NCBI RefSeq assembly: GCF_029144185.1
Contig: NZ_CP110232.1
Span: 620,001 to 684,000, forward strand
Length of the DNA: 64,000 nt
From: Vagococcus intermedius
Lineage (GTDB): Bacteria > Bacillota > Bacilli > Lactobacillales > Vagococcaceae
Direction of reading: 5' to 3'
Below are positions 1 to 10,429 of the stretch, piece after piece. Under the pieces are notes generated by a model. That model had not been told where the DNA came from. It worked only from the letters and a program-made list of their open reading frames with translations, and searched no databases. The number at the start of each line of letters is the position of its first letter. Position 1 is the first letter of the stretch. The position numbers and the translations under genes were made by a program.

Positions 1-162
1 TTAATTAGAAAAACAAATGAAGCAGCAGCTGCTGCAAATAATAATCAAAACCCATTAATGGGAAAAACAACAGTTGTAACGACTGATTCAAAAGTTATGT
101 CACCATCAGGTAAAAAAGATGGCGAAAAAACAATGAGCCGTCGTGAACGTACTAGATTATAA
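1..162 (+). CDS. C-terminal end of a DivIVA-like protein (partial)
   Basis: An open frame enters from the left edge and stops at 160-162 after 53 codons. The visible tail is an alanine/asparagine-rich linker followed by a basic end (MSRRERTRL), with no recognisable fold. Its position directly before ileS is where Enterococcus-like genomes carry divIVA, which encodes the coiled-coil cell-pole and septum protein that ends in a low-complexity tail. The identity rests on synteny and tail composition only, because the conserved N-terminus lies outside the window. Confidence 0.55.
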   Translation, partial: LIRKTNEAAAAANNNQNPLMGKTTVVTTDSKVMSPSGKKDGEKTMSRRERTRL

Positions 163-164
163 AA

Positions 165-406
165 TATGAAATAGAAAAGCTTATAGTTATTCTCAAAGCG
201 AGTCAATGATAGTGAAAGATTGACAGACACTGACTATAAGAAAGATCCTTCATAGCTATTGTTTGTGAACCTTATCTAAGTTTTAGCAAACAACGTGTTA
301 TTCTCGTTACGAATAAAGAGAGGGAAATTTAAGCTAGTCTAAATTTCTGAATCTGGGTGGTATCACGAGCACATCGTCCCTATTATAGGGGATGATGTGT
401 TTTTTT
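165..406 (+). promoter_or_regulatory. T-box leader of ileS
   Basis: A structured leader precedes ileS. The T-box sequence TGGGTGGTATCACG is at 354-367. A strong terminator follows: stem 370-380 pairing with 390-399, then a U-run at 400-406. An upstream stem pairs CTTATAGT (180-187) with ACTATAAG (233-240) and is capped by an AGTGAAAG apical motif. A second stem pairs TTGTTTG with CAAACAA around 259-293. An ATC triplet at 245-247, just 3' of the first stem, is a candidate isoleucine specifier. Known role: uncharged tRNA-Ile binds the specifier and T-box, favours the antiterminator and lets ileS be transcribed. The exact specifier-loop fold is inferred. Confidence 0.88.
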
Positions 407-443
407 ATAGTATGAAAGAAGTTATAAAAGGGGAGAGATAAGG

Positions 444-3230
444 ATGAAAATAAAAGAAACATTACAACTTGGTAAGACAGGTTTTCCGATGCGTGGTAAT
501 TTGCCTGTCAATGAAGAAAAATCTTTAAAAGAGTGGGAAGAACAAGCTATTTATGAACGCCGACAAAAATTAAATGAAGGCAAACCATCTTTTGTTTTAC
601 ATGATGGACCACCATACGCTAATGGGAATATTCATCTTGGACATGCTTTGAATAAAATTAGCAAAGATATTATTATCCGTTCAAAATCAATGTCAGGTTT
701 TAGAGCACCATATGTTCCTGGTTGGGATACACATGGTCTACCGATTGAGCAAGCCTTGACCAAAAAAGGAATTAAACGTAAAGAAATGTCACGTGCAGAC
801 TATTTACGAAAATGTGAAGAATATGCGATGGAACAAGTTAACACTCAACGTGAAGATTTTAAACGATTAGAAGTTGCTGGAGAGTGGGATAATCCATATA
901 TTACTTTACAAAAAGAATATGTGGCTGAACAAATTCGTGTGTTTGGTAAAATGGCCGAAAAAGGCTATATTTATAAAGGGTTAAAACCAATTTATTGGTC
1001 ACCTTCTAGTGAGTCTTCATTGGCAGAAGCAGAAATTGAGTATCAAGATGTAAAATCTGCTTCAATTTTTGTGGCTTTTCAAGTTAAAGATGGTAAAGGA
1101 TTATTAGATAATGATACATCATTCATTATCTGGACAACCACACCATGGACGTTACCTGCTAACTTAGGTATTTCTGTCAATTCTGAATATATTTACAATG
1201 TCATTGAAGCTGATGGACGCAAGTTTGTTGTGGCAAAAGAGTTATTAGAAAAAGTCACAGAACAAATTGGATGGGAAGATGTGACAGTTCTTTCAGAAAT
1301 TAAAGGAGCTGATATGGAATTAATGACAGCTCAACATCCTTTCTACGATCGTGATTCTTTAGTGATGGTTGGAGAGCATGTGACACTTGAGGCTGGGACA
1401 GGTTTGGTTCATACGGCACCAGGTCATGGTGATGATGACTATCAAGTAGGGAAAAAATATAATTTAGATATCTTATCTCCAGTTGACTCTAGAGGTTGTT
1501 ATACTGATGAAGCTCCTGGGTTTGAAGGTATTTTTTATGATAAAGCCAATCCAATGGTGACTGAGTTATTAGAAGAAAAAGGTGCTTTATTAAAATTAGA
1601 CTTCTTTACTCATAGTTATCCACATGATTGGAGAACTAAAAAACCAGTTATTTATCGTGCAACGGCACAGTGGTTCGCTTCGATTGATAAATTTAGAGAT
1701 AACGTTTTAGAGGAAGTTCAAAAAGTTGATTGGGTCTTACCATGGGGAGAAACAAGACTGTATAATATGGTTCGTGATCGTGGTGATTGGGTTATTTCTC
1801 GTCAACGCGCATGGGGCGTACCATTACCTATTTTCTACGCAGAAAATGAAGAACCAATTATGACTGTCGAAACAATTGAACATGTTGCTAAAATTTTTGA
1901 AAAAGAAGGAATTGATGTTTGGTATGAGCGTGATGCCAAAGAATTATTGCCAGAAGGTTTCACACACCCAGGTAGTCCAAATGGTATTTTCAAAACTGAG
2001 ACAGATATTATGGACGTATGGTTTGACTCAGGTTCGTCTCACCAAGCTGTTTTAAAACAACGTGATAACTTGACCTTCCCAGCAGATTTAGTCTTAGAAG
2101 GATCAGACCAGTATCGTGGATGGTTTAATTCAAGTATCACAACAAGTGTCGCTATTAATGGTGTGGCACCTTACAAACAAGTCCTATCACAAGGGTTTAT
2201 TATGGATCAAAAAGGACGTAAACAAAGTAAATCATTAGGAAATACAATTGAACCAAACAAAGTTATCAAACAAATGGGTGCTGATATTATTCGTCTATGG
2301 GTCGCTAGTGTCGATTCAGAATCAGATATTAAAGTGGATATGGATAATTTAAACCAAGTCTCAGAGGTTTATCGTAAAATCAGAAATACAATGAGATTCT
2401 TATTAGCCAATACTAATGATTTTGAACCAACAAGTCATGGGGTTGCTTATGAAGAGTTACGTTCAGTTGATAAATATATGATGGTGCGCTTAAATGAATT
2501 AATTGAAACCGTTCGTAAAGCTTATGAGGTCTACTCATTCCCAACAGCTTACAAAGGAATTGTTAATTTCTGTATTACTGAACTATCAGCCTTTTATCTA
2601 GATTTTGCTAAAGATGTTGTGTATATTGAAGCTGAAGATAATTATGATCGCCGTTGTATGCAAACTGTTTTCTATGAAACGCTTGTAGCGATGACGAAAT
2701 TATTGACACCGATTGTTCCTCACACAGCTGAAGAAATCTGGAGTTATTTAAAAGAAGAAGAAGAGTTTGTTCAATTAGCAGAACTTCCAGGTTATCAAGA
2801 ATTTGCTAACCAAGAAGAATTAATGGAACAATGGTCAAGCTTTATGGAGCTAAGAGATAATACATTGAAAGCTTTAGAAGAAGCCCGTAATGAGAAATTA
2901 ATTGGTAAATCATTTGAAGCTAAAGTAACATTATTCCCAAGTGAACCAATTGCAACATTAATTAAAGCATTGGATTCTAATTTAGGTCAATTATTAATTG
3001 TTTCTCAATTTGAAGTAGCTGACACAACAGCTATGGTTCCAGAAAAAGCTTTAGTATTTGAAGGGATGTCAATCTTGGTAGAAAAAGCACAAGGGGAAGT
3101 ATGTTCTCGTTGTCGTGCGGTTAAGGAAGATGTTGGCAGTCATGAAAAATTAGAAACATTATGTGATCGTTGTGCAACAATTGTTGAAACGGCCTATCCT
3201 GAAGCAGTAGCGGAAGGATTTGAAAGCTAG
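444..3230 (+). CDS. ileS: Isoleucine--tRNA ligase
   Basis: This 928-residue class I aminoacyl-tRNA synthetase charges tRNA-Ile in the cytoplasm. The HIGH-type signature is HLGH at residues 64-67 and the KMSKS-type loop is KQSKS at 593-597. Between them lies the large editing (CP1) insertion, with TTPWTLPAN and [12 protein letters not shown]. The C-terminus has a Cys4 zinc site (CSRC ... CDRC). The length matches bacterial IleRS of the Bacillota type. The start follows a GGGGAGAGATAAGG ribosome site and keeps the conserved N-terminal segment. Expression is under the T-box directly upstream. A bidirectional terminator separates it from convergent zwf. Confidence 0.98.
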   Translation: MKIKETLQLGKTGFPMRGNLPVNEEKSLKEWEEQAIYERRQKLNEGKPSFVLHDGPPYANGNIHLGHALNKISKDIIIRSKSMSGFRAPYVPGWDTHGLPIEQALTKKGIKRKEMSRADYLRKCEEYAMEQVNTQREDFKRLEVAGEWDNPYITLQKEYVAEQIRVFGKMAEKGYIYKGLKPIYWSPSSESSLAEAEIEYQDVKSASIFVAFQVKDGKGLLDNDTSFIIWTTTPWTLPANLGISVNSEYIYNVIEADGRKFVVAKELLEKVTEQIGWEDVTVLSEIKGADMELMTAQHPFYDRDSLVMVGEHVTLEAGTGLVHTAPGHGDDDYQVGKKYNLDILSPVDSRGCYTDEAPGFEGIFYDKANPMVTELLEEKGALLKLDFFTHSYPHDWRTKKPVIYRATAQWFASIDKFRDNVLEEVQKVDWVLPWGETRLYNMVRDRGDWVISRQRAWGVPLPIFYAENEEPIMTVETIEHVAKIFEKEGIDVWYERDAKELLPEGFTHPGSPNGIFKTETDIMDVWFDSGSSHQAVLKQRDNLTFPADLVLEGSDQYRGWFNSSITTSVAINGVAPYKQVLSQGFIMDQKGRKQSKSLGNTIEPNKVIKQMGADIIRLWVASVDSESDIKVDMDNLNQVSEVYRKIRNTMRFLLANTNDFEPTSHGVAYEELRSVDKYMMVRLNELIETVRKAYEVYSFPTAYKGIVNFCITELSAFYLDFAKDVVYIEAEDNYDRRCMQTVFYETLVAMTKLLTPIVPHTAEEIWSYLKEEEEFVQLAELPGYQEFANQEELMEQWSSFMELRDNTLKALEEARNEKLIGKSFEAKVTLFPSEPIATLIKALDSNLGQLLIVSQFEVADTTAMVPEKALVFEGMSILVEKAQGEVCSRCRAVKEDVGSHEKLETLCDRCATIVETAYPEAVAEGFES

Positions 3231-3252
3231 AATTAGTTTAGCCAATTAATAA

Positions 3253-3292
3253 AAAAAGCAACCAAGTCATTCTGATGACTTGGTTGCTTTTT
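3253..3292. terminator. Bidirectional terminator ileS/zwf
   Basis: A long perfect hairpin has arms AAAGCAACCAAGTCAT (3255-3270) and its complement (3275-3290) around a TCTG loop, with an A-run before and a T-run after. It can end both ileS and the convergent zwf transcript. Confidence 0.9.
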
Positions 3293-3294
3293 CA

Positions 3295-4818
3295 TTAATT
3301 TAATTGACCTCGTTCACGGTACCATTCATCTGGGTTCCAGATCCAGTTGAAACCGTCGCGTTCTAATAAATCAAAAGCAGCTTGTGGTCCCATTGTCCCA
3401 CTAGCATAATTAGGAAACTCGGTGGTTTCTTGATCCCAAACGTGACGGATAACATCGACAATGCGCCATGATTGAGCAACTTCGTCCCAGTGGGTAAAGT
3501 TGGTGCTATCACCCTTCAAACAGTCTAATATAAGCTTCTCATAAGCTTCTGGACTATTGTCTAAGGTATCTGCAGAATGACGGAAGTCCATTTTGACCGG
3601 GTTAATATTAAAACCATCGCCAATTTCTTTCCCGTTTAGGGTTAAAGAGAAACCTTCAGTTGGTTGAATATAGATGGTCAAAATATTTCGAGGGGTGTCT
3701 TGTGCTTGGCAAGCTGTTTCATTTTCACTGCGGAAAACATTGATAGGTGTCGGTTTGAATACAATGTTAATACGCGTACCTTTTTCAGTCAGTTGTTTAC
3801 CTGAACGGACATAAAAAGGGACACCACGCCAACGGAAATTATCAATCATTAATTTCCCTGCAACGAACGTTTCGGTCTCAGATTGAGGGTCAACATTTAA
3901 TTCGTCACGATAATTAATAAATTCTTTCCCGGCTAATTTTCCAGCACCATATTGTCCTCTAACAAAATTTTGTTTGACTTCTTCAGGTGAATAAATTCGA
4001 ACTGAATTAAGTGCTTTAATTTTTTCTTCACGGATATTTTTTTCAGTAAAGATAGCGGGTGCTTCCATTGCTAATAATGATACAACTTGTAAGGTATGAT
4101 TTTGAATCATATCTTTAAGGGCACCGCTTTTATCATAATAACCGCCACGTTCCTCAACACCTAAGGCTTCGGCTAAAGTAACTTGAACGTTATCGATATA
4201 TTTATTATTCCATAGTGATTCCAAGATATTATTACCAAAGCGAATAGCTGAAATATTCTGAATCATTTCTTTGCCTAAATAATGATCAATTCTAAAAATT
4301 TGGTCTTCTTCAAAAGCACCACGGATTTCATCATTTAATTTAGCAGCAGAATTATAATCAGTTCCAAAAGGTTTTTCAATAATTAAGCGATTGAAACCGT
4401 CCGGTGTCACAATTTTTTCAGATTTTAAGTGCTCAGTAATTAAACCAAAAAAATTAGGCGCCATAGCTAAATAGAAAATACGATTTTGATTTAAGCGATA
4501 TTTTTCATCAAGGGCGGTCGCTAATTTTTTTAAATTATGATAATGTTCTGTTTCAGTCACATTATGAGATTGGTAATAAAAGTGACTAGCAAAACTATCA
4601 AGCTCGTTTTCAGATGAGTCAAAATCAATCAGACTTTCTTTGACTACCTCACGAAAGTAGTCGTCGGTCCATTCTCTGCGAGCAGTCCCGATAACAGCAA
4701 AACGCTCTTTTAAGAAACCTTTACGGTAGAGACGGAAGAGTGAGGGATAAAGTTTTCTTTTGGCTAAATCACCTGTACCTCCAAAAATAGTAAACAATGC
4801 AATTTGTTCGTTTGACAT
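3295..4818 (-). CDS. zwf: Glucose-6-phosphate 1-dehydrogenase
   Basis: This 507-residue enzyme oxidises glucose-6-phosphate with NADP+ to 6-phosphogluconolactone, the first step of the oxidative pentose phosphate pathway, supplying NADPH and pentoses. The nucleotide-binding GGTGDLA is at residues 13-19, EKPFG at 148-152, and the catalytic signature RIDHYLGKE at 176-184. Length and both domains are complete. The ATG at 4818 has an AGGAG ribosome site about 7 nt upstream. It is a single-gene unit with its own promoter, convergent with ileS. Confidence 0.97.
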   Translation of the reverse strand: MSNEQIALFTIFGGTGDLAKRKLYPSLFRLYRKGFLKERFAVIGTARREWTDDYFREVVKESLIDFDSSENELDSFASHFYYQSHNVTETEHYHNLKKLATALDEKYRLNQNRIFYLAMAPNFFGLITEHLKSEKIVTPDGFNRLIIEKPFGTDYNSAAKLNDEIRGAFEEDQIFRIDHYLGKEMIQNISAIRFGNNILESLWNNKYIDNVQVTLAEALGVEERGGYYDKSGALKDMIQNHTLQVVSLLAMEAPAIFTEKNIREEKIKALNSVRIYSPEEVKQNFVRGQYGAGKLAGKEFINYRDELNVDPQSETETFVAGKLMIDNFRWRGVPFYVRSGKQLTEKGTRINIVFKPTPINVFRSENETACQAQDTPRNILTIYIQPTEGFSLTLNGKEIGDGFNINPVKMDFRHSADTLDNSPEAYEKLILDCLKGDSTNFTHWDEVAQSWRIVDVIRHVWDQETTEFPNYASGTMGPQAAFDLLERDGFNWIWNPDEWYRERGQLN

Positions 4819-4887
4819 GTGACGACTCCTAACATTTTTTATTCAATAAACAGATTTTTGTGTCGGAAAGAATTCATTCCCGTACTT

Positions 4888-4916
4888 ATTTTAGCGGTTT
4901 ATCCGCGTCAAAGCAA
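4888..4916 (-). promoter_or_regulatory. Likely zwf promoter
   Basis: On the minus strand, TTGCTT (4911-4916) and TAAAAT (4888-4893) are spaced by 17 bp, about 70 bp before the zwf start. The spacer holds an inverted repeat GCGG-N5-CCGC that could be an operator. This is pattern matching only. Confidence 0.5.
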
Positions 4917-4952
4917 GGTTTTGACCTTTTAAAAAAAATGCCGTGTTACTAA

Positions 4953-4992
4953 AAAAACGCCAACGGCTTGCCTAGCAAGCGTTAGCGTTTTT
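4953..4992 (-). terminator. Terminator after the DtxR-type regulator
   Basis: An imperfect hairpin, AAAAACGCcAACGgCTTG paired with CAAGcGTTaGCGTTTTT, lies 55 nt past the stop of the minus-strand regulator and ends in a T-run on that strand. Confidence 0.75.
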
Positions 4993-5046
4993 AGGTAAAT
5001 TTGACTATATAAGATAAAAATAATGATTTTGAATAAGATAGGGATA

Positions 5047-5697
5047 TTAGAGTGGTGCTACAAAGATATTATGTGCTGCTTTATAGCTAACATGTAATTT
5101 TTTTCCATGATTGTTGACCAAGGTCAAAGGGCCTTCATAAGCACCAACTGTTTTAATTGTGACTGTATCATTGATATTCAAACCAATACTGGCTAAATAA
5201 TCTAGCAGTTCTGTTTCGTCGATAACTCGTTTGATAATGACTTTATCTTGTTCTTTAAAGTCATTTAGAGAAGAAAACTTATGTTCCTGAATAGGTTGAT
5301 TATCACCAGGGATGACACCACCGTGTGGGCATGCTTTTGGAAAATCAAGGTACGATTCTAATCGACTAGCTAATTCAGAAGATGTAACATGTTCTAAAAC
5401 TTCAGCTTCTTCATGGACTTCATTCCAAGAGTAGTTGAGATGTTCGACTAAGAATACCTCCCATAAACGATGTTTTCTAACTAAAGAACTGGCATGTTGT
5501 AAACCTAAATCCGTTAATTGAACCCCTTGATAGGGAGAGTGTTTGACAAAATCTTGTTTCTCTAGCTTTGAGATCATTTCACTTACTGAGGCAGCAGAGA
5601 CATTTAAACCTGCAACAATCGATTTATTGGTTATTTTTTTTTCATAACCACCTAGTTCAAAAATTAATTTTAGGTAGTCTTCTTTATTTGGTGTCAT
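5047..5697 (-). CDS. DtxR/MntR-family metal-dependent transcriptional regulator
   Basis: This 216-residue cytoplasmic repressor probably senses Mn2+ or Fe2+. The N-terminal winged helix begins MTPNKEDYLK, with the recognition region NVSAASVSEMISKL near residues 32-45. A metal-binding and dimerisation domain rich in E, H and C follows (HEEAEVLEHV, CPHGG). The last ~65 residues form a FeoA/SH3-like domain. The three-domain length resembles streptococcal/enterococcal ScaR/SloR/EfaR rather than the shorter Bacillus MntR, so manganese control of uptake genes is the likely job. A longer open frame runs up to 5781. I chose the ATG at 5697 because the family starts MTPNKED and AGCGAGG lies at the right distance; an ATG at 5706 is the alternative. 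Confidence 0.88.
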   Translation of the reverse strand: MTPNKEDYLKLIFELGGYEKKITNKSIVAGLNVSAASVSEMISKLEKQDFVKHSPYQGVQLTDLGLQHASSLVRKHRLWEVFLVEHLNYSWNEVHEEAEVLEHVTSSELASRLESYLDFPKACPHGGVIPGDNQPIQEHKFSSLNDFKEQDKVIIKRVIDETELLDYLASIGLNINDTVTIKTVGAYEGPLTLVNNHGKKLHVSYKAAHNIFVAPL

Positions 5698-5874
5698 TGC
5701 TTTCATCCTCGCTTTCTCTTCTATTCTATCAGATTTATTGAGTGTAGGGCAATCTGTAAAGCATGAAAAAATTATCTGCAAGCGGATTTTTTTGAAGAAG
5801 CATAATAACTTGTCAGTAATTTTTTTATAGTCTAAAATAAAGAGGTTGGTAACTAAAAAGTTGAAGGTGATAAA

Positions 5875-6612
5875 ATGGCGTCAAAATTTACAGAGAAACA
5901 TGAAATAACATTTTATGAATGTGATGTAAGAGGTAGGCTAACACTGCCAATGTTATTAAACATTGTGATCAAAACTTCAGAATCTCAAAGTGATAGTTTT
6001 GATCGTGGCACAGATTATGTGACTAATTTAGGCTTGGGTTGGGTTATAACCCAACATGAAATCACAATTAATCGTTTGCCAGAAGTAGGAGAGCAAGTCG
6101 CAGTTAGTACCCAAGCATCTACTTATAATAAATATTTTTGTTATCGTGATTTTTGGATTCATGATAAAGATGGAAATGAGTGTGTTAAAGTTAACTCAAC
6201 ATTTGTATTAATGGATCTAGTAACTCGCAAAATGACAAGTGTTCCAGAAGAATTAATTGCCCCTTATGAGTGTGAAAAAATCAAAAAAATTAAACGGGGA
6301 ATGCCACTAACAGTAATCGAAAAGGGCGAGGAACGTCCCTATCGTGTTAGATTTTCAGATATTGATGGAAATAAACATGTCAATAATGCTCGTTATTTAG
6401 ATTGGATGGTCGATAGCTTAGAGTACGATTTTTTAATCAATCATACGCCAACTTTTGTTAACATTCGTTTTGATAAAGAAGTAGCCTATGGGGATACAAT
6501 TACTAGTAAGAGTTCATTGGAAACAGTGAGTGAAACGTTGAACAAAATGAGTTGTCATCAAGTAATATTGGATGAAACAAGTTGTGCAGTAGCTAATATT
6601 CACTGGCAATAA
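5875..6612 (+). CDS. Acyl-ACP thioesterase
   Basis: This 245-residue protein has two hot-dog domains. It is predicted to hydrolyse acyl-ACP and release free fatty acid in the cytoplasm. The first domain opens KFTEKHEITFYECDVRGR and carries the long helix motif. The second has RFSDIDGNKHVNNARYLDW near residues 157-175, the family's N..H-containing active-site strand. Length is usual for bacterial FatA-like thioesterases. It is a monocistronic unit with a GAAGGTG ribosome site and its own terminator. In lactic acid bacteria such enzymes set fatty-acid pool and membrane lipid balance; substrate chain length cannot be read from sequence. Confidence 0.9.
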   Translation: MASKFTEKHEITFYECDVRGRLTLPMLLNIVIKTSESQSDSFDRGTDYVTNLGLGWVITQHEITINRLPEVGEQVAVSTQASTYNKYFCYRDFWIHDKDGNECVKVNSTFVLMDLVTRKMTSVPEELIAPYECEKIKKIKRGMPLTVIEKGEERPYRVRFSDIDGNKHVNNARYLDWMVDSLEYDFLINHTPTFVNIRFDKEVAYGDTITSKSSLETVSETLNKMSCHQVILDETSCAVANIHWQ

Positions 6613-6642
6613 AAACGAAAAGATATTTTCTTTTCGTTTTTT
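6611..6642 (+). terminator. Terminator after acyl-ACP thioesterase
   Basis: The stem AAAAACGAAAAG/CTTTTCGTTTTT (6611-6622 with 6630-6641) starts at the stop codon and is followed by a long T-run. Confidence 0.88.
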
Positions 6643-6860
6643 TTTACTTTTAAAAGTTCATATTCTAATAGTATTTTAAATAATGGGAATCTAGCTAAAA
6701 AGCTTTAGTATCAAAGTTTTAACTTGTTATTTTGTTTAAAATAGCTAGTTTAAATAGGGTTATTGCTTGTAAAAAATGAGGAAGACCCTCATAATTAAAT
6801 TATAATGATTATTAGAAAGAACATCATTAGTTTTTTCAAGACAAAAGGGAGTGTAAAAAA

Positions 6861-8030
6861 ATGATTGAATATAAAAATGTCTCGAAAATATTTAAAGGTG
6901 GAAAAGTTGCGGTTGATGACGTGAGTATTTCCTTTGAAAAAGGTGAATTTGTTTGTTTTATTGGTACTAGTGGGAGTGGAAAAACAACGACTATGCGCCT
7001 TTTAAATAGAATGATTGAGCCAACATCAGGTCAAATTTTAATAGATGGTGTAGATATTCAAACACAAGATGCGGTTGAGTTACGACGAAAGATTGGGTAT
7101 GTGATCCAAAATATTGGGCTAATGCCACACATGACAATTAGAGAAAATATCGTGATGGTGCCAAAATTATTAAAATGGCCAGAAGAAAAGCGGAATGAAA
7201 TTGCTGATAGAATGATTGATTTAGTTGAGTTACCAAGAGAAATGTTAGACCGTTATCCTAGTCAATTATCTGGTGGACAACAACAAAGAATTGGAGTTGT
7301 AAGAGCGCTAGCAGCCGATCAGGATTTAATTCTTATGGATGAACCCTTTGGTGCCTTAGATCCAATTACTAGAGAGTCTCTACAAGATTTAGTCAAAGAG
7401 TTGCAAGTTAAAATGGGGAAAACATTTGTTTTTGTGACGCATGATATGGACGAGGCCTTGAAGTTAGCAAATAGGATTTTAATTATGGACGATGGTAAAG
7501 TTATTCAATTTGATACGCCAACGGCTATTTTGCAAAACCCAGCTAATGAATTTGTGGAAAATTTATTAGGTGAGGATCGTTTGATGCAAGCCAAACAAGA
7601 AGAGACAACAGTGGAACAAGTAATGCTAAAAGCTGCAATAGCAATTACGCCAGAAAAATCGATTTCTGAAGGAATTAGTTTGATGCGTGATAAACGTGTT
7701 GATACCTTATTAGTAGTAGATGGTACAGGTGTCTTAAAAGGGTTTGTTGACGTGGAAGATATCAACCGTCATCGCAAGACTGCTACAAGCATAGGGGATA
7801 TCCTACGTACAGACGTCTTTTATGTAAAAAAAGATAGTTACCTACGTGATACATTACAACGTATATTGAAGCGTGGATTGAAATATGTTCCTGTTGTAGA
7901 CGAGACAAATCGCTTGGTTGGAATTGTCACACGGTCGTCCTTAGTTGACATTGTTTATGATGCCGTTTGGGGAGAAGAAGAATCAACTATTACTAATGAG
8001 GAATCGGCTTCAGGTCAGGAGGTAGTATAA
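6861..8030 (+). CDS. opuCA: Glycine betaine/carnitine/choline ABC transporter, ATP-binding subunit with CBS domains
   Basis: This 389-residue ATPase powers uptake of compatible solutes during osmotic stress. Walker A GTSGSGKT is at residues 35-42, the signature LSGGQQQR at 136-143, and Walker B LILMDEP at 156-162. Two CBS domains occupy roughly 250-370; in this family (OpuA/OpuC) they sense ionic strength. It is the first gene of a tightly packed four-gene operon, and its TAA overlaps the next ATG by one base. The ribosome site GGGAG lies about 10 nt before the ATG. A TATAAT at 6801-6806 and an inverted repeat ATGAGG-N5-CCTCAT (6776-6792) lie upstream and may belong to its promoter. Confidence 0.95.
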   Translation: MIEYKNVSKIFKGGKVAVDDVSISFEKGEFVCFIGTSGSGKTTTMRLLNRMIEPTSGQILIDGVDIQTQDAVELRRKIGYVIQNIGLMPHMTIRENIVMVPKLLKWPEEKRNEIADRMIDLVELPREMLDRYPSQLSGGQQQRIGVVRALAADQDLILMDEPFGALDPITRESLQDLVKELQVKMGKTFVFVTHDMDEALKLANRILIMDDGKVIQFDTPTAILQNPANEFVENLLGEDRLMQAKQEETTVEQVMLKAAIAITPEKSISEGISLMRDKRVDTLLVVDGTGVLKGFVDVEDINRHRKTATSIGDILRTDVFYVKKDSYLRDTLQRILKRGLKYVPVVDETNRLVGIVTRSSLVDIVYDAVWGEEESTITNEESASGQEVV

Positions 8031-8662
8031 TGAATACTTTCTTACTAGAGCATGGTCAAGAATTAATCTTAAAAACAGGCGAGCATATCGCCATTTCAGC
8101 AATTTCTCTATTGCTGGGTGCTTTGGTAGCCGTACCATTAGGGATAGCCTTGACAAGAACCCCTAAAATTTCAGGCTATGTGATTGGGTTTGCTAGTCTC
8201 TTACAGACCATCCCATCTTTGGCATTATTAGCTTTGATGGTTCCAATTTTAGGAGTTGGTAAAGTCCCAGCCATAGTCGCCTTGTTTATTTATTCGTTAT
8301 TGCCAATTTTGCGAAATACATTTATTGGTATGGACAATGTAAACCCTGATTTGAAAGATGCGGCTAAAGGAATGGGGATGACCAATCTACAATCTATTTT
8401 AACGGTTGAAATACCCGCTGCTCTTTCAACGATTATGGCAGGAATCAAGTTATCAGCCGTATATGTCATTGCTTGGGCAACGTTAGCTTCATATATTGGC
8501 GGCGGTGGTTTAGGTGATTTGATTTTTAGTGGGTTAAATAATTATTTACCAGACTTGATTATTGGTGGGACGATCCCTGTTACTATTTTGGCGTTAGTAA
8601 CTGATTTTCTATTTGGTAAATTAGAAGATAAATTAACGCCAGTATCAGAAAGGGGCGAGTAA
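8030..8662 (+). CDS. opuCB: Compatible-solute ABC transporter, permease
   Basis: This 210-residue inner-membrane protein has about five or six hydrophobic segments and the conserved EAA-type loop ([20 protein letters not shown]) that docks on the ATPase. It belongs to the ProW/OpuCB permease family and pairs with the second permease encoded two genes on. It is translationally coupled to opuCA by a 1-nt start/stop overlap. Length is normal and nothing is missing. Confidence 0.94.
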   Translation: MNTFLLEHGQELILKTGEHIAISAISLLLGALVAVPLGIALTRTPKISGYVIGFASLLQTIPSLALLALMVPILGVGKVPAIVALFIYSLLPILRNTFIGMDNVNPDLKDAAKGMGMTNLQSILTVEIPAALSTIMAGIKLSAVYVIAWATLASYIGGGGLGDLIFSGLNNYLPDLIIGGTIPVTILALVTDFLFGKLEDKLTPVSERGE

Positions 8663-8663
8663 T

Positions 8664-9596
8664 ATGACAATTAGAAAAAAATTAGTAATGGTTGGGGCTA
8701 TTTTTTCACTGTTATTATTGAGCGCCTGTTCATTACCAGGATTACCGAGTAAAAAAAGCGACAATACGATTTCGATTGGGAGTTTATCAACATCTGAGTC
8801 ACAAATATTAAGTGGGATTGTGAAAGGAATGATTGAACACGAGACTAATCTTAAGGTAAATATGGTAAACAATCTTGGGACATCTACAGTGATGCACCAA
8901 GCCATGGTAAATAAAGATGTTGATATTTCAGCTTCCCGTTACACAGGGACTGATTTAAGTGGTGTTCTGAAGTCTGAACCAGAAAAAGATCCTAAAAAAG
9001 CTATCGCGATAGTTCAAAAAGAATTTGCAAAACGTTTTAATCAAAAATGGTATGATTCTTATGGATTTGCCAATTCTTATGCCTTTATGGTATCTAAAGA
9101 GACAGCAGAGAAGTATGACTTGAAAAAAATCAGTGATTTAAAAGATGTTGCCAAAGACTTAACAGCAGGAGTAGATACATCTTGGTTAGATCGTAAAGGC
9201 GATGGTTATAAAGGTTTTACTAAAGAATACGATTTTGATTTTGGAAAAGTTTACCCAATGCAAATTGGACTCGTTTATGATGCTGTCAATGCAGGTAAGA
9301 TGGATGTGGTCTTAGGTTATTCAACTGATGGTCGGATTTCGAGTTATGATTTGGTAGTCTTAGAAGATGATTTGCATTTCTTCCCACCATATGACTGTTC
9401 GATTGTAATAGGTGAAGAGATGTTGGAAGCTTATCCAGAATTGGATGAGGTTTTAGGTAAATTAAGTGGAAAAATTACAACAGATAAGATGCAGCAATTA
9501 AATTATGAAGCTGATAATAATTTACTAGAGCCAGAGATTGTGGCACAAAGATTCTTACAAAAAAACCATTATTTTGAAGAGAAAGGAGGCGCATAA
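8664..9596 (+). CDS. opuCC: Compatible-solute ABC transporter, substrate-binding lipoprotein
   Basis: This 310-residue extracellular solute-binding protein (OpuAC/ProX type) is anchored by lipid. The signal peptide ends in the lipobox LLSAC with the modified cysteine at residue 22. The body shows the family's ISIGSLSTSESQILSGIVKGM start and the PPYDCSIVIGEEML segment near the C-terminus. It delivers betaine-, carnitine- or choline-like solutes to the two permeases. The start has GGGGCGAG upstream, and only one base separates it from opuCB. Confidence 0.94.
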   Translation: MTIRKKLVMVGAIFSLLLLSACSLPGLPSKKSDNTISIGSLSTSESQILSGIVKGMIEHETNLKVNMVNNLGTSTVMHQAMVNKDVDISASRYTGTDLSGVLKSEPEKDPKKAIAIVQKEFAKRFNQKWYDSYGFANSYAFMVSKETAEKYDLKKISDLKDVAKDLTAGVDTSWLDRKGDGYKGFTKEYDFDFGKVYPMQIGLVYDAVNAGKMDVVLGYSTDGRISSYDLVVLEDDLHFFPPYDCSIVIGEEMLEAYPELDEVLGKLSGKITTDKMQQLNYEADNNLLEPEIVAQRFLQKNHYFEEKGGA

Positions 9597-9598
9597 GT

Positions 9599-10261
9599 AT
9601 GCAAGATATGGGTGTAATGGCACAGTTTTTCTATTATTTTAAAGAAAATGGGAGTTATGTTTTAAGCCAGTTTATGCGTCATTTTTTAATCTCAAGTTAT
9701 GGTGTACTTTTTGCCGCAGTGATCGGGATACCATTAGGAATTATGATTGCAAGACGCCGTAAGCTAGCTAAATGGGTGATAGGCTCAGCCAATGTTATTC
9801 AAACCGTACCTTCATTGGCAATGTTATCTATACTGATGTTAGGCTTAGGTTTAGGTGTGAATACAGTTATTGTTACGGTCTTTCTATATTCTTTATTACC
9901 CATTATTTCTAACACGTACACTGGGATGGTACAGGTTGACCCAACTATCTTAGATGTAGGGAAAGGGATGGGGATGACTCGTTTTGAATTACTATTTCAA
10001 GTGGAGTTACCCTTATCAATTTCTGTGATTATGGCTGGGATTAGAAATGCCTTGGTTGTTGCCATTGGGGTTACGGCGATAGGTTCTTTCGTTGGTGCCG
10101 GCGGTTTAGGAGATATTATCATTAGGGGAACAAACGCAACAGATGGAACTGCACTAATTTTAGTAGGGGCTTTGCCGACAGCCTTGATGGCCATTATGGT
10201 TGATTGGTTATTAGGAATGGTTGAAAAACGCTTAGATCCAACAGCTAAAATTCAAAAATAA
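9599..10261 (+). CDS. opuCD: Compatible-solute ABC transporter, second permease
   Basis: This 220-residue membrane protein is homologous to the product at 8030-8662. It has the same EAA-type loop (TILDVGKGMGMTRFELLFQV) and several transmembrane helices. It completes the OpuC heterodimeric permease. A GGAGG ribosome site lies within the end of the lipoprotein gene and the intergenic gap is 2 nt. The operon ends in a strong hairpin. Confidence 0.94.
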   Translation: MQDMGVMAQFFYYFKENGSYVLSQFMRHFLISSYGVLFAAVIGIPLGIMIARRRKLAKWVIGSANVIQTVPSLAMLSILMLGLGLGVNTVIVTVFLYSLLPIISNTYTGMVQVDPTILDVGKGMGMTRFELLFQVELPLSISVIMAGIRNALVVAIGVTAIGSFVGAGGLGDIIIRGTNATDGTALILVGALPTALMAIMVDWLLGMVEKRLDPTAKIQK

Positions 10262-10267
10262 TTTTTA

Positions 10268-10306
10268 GAAATGGTAGGAAGTGTTTAAGACTTCCTACCA
10301 TTTTCT
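10268..10306 (+). terminator. Terminator of the opuC operon
   Basis: A perfect 13-bp stem pairs AATGGTAGGAAGT (10270-10282) with its complement at 10290-10302, followed by a T-rich stretch. Confidence 0.88.
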
Positions 10307-10429
10307 TATTTATCTGATAATTAGTTGCTTTTTTTCTAACAATGGTGTATTTTTATAATTATTAAAAAAAGATGAGATTAATTAAATCCATATAAGTCTT
10401 GTTTTGTATAAGATAGGGAGAGTAGAAGG

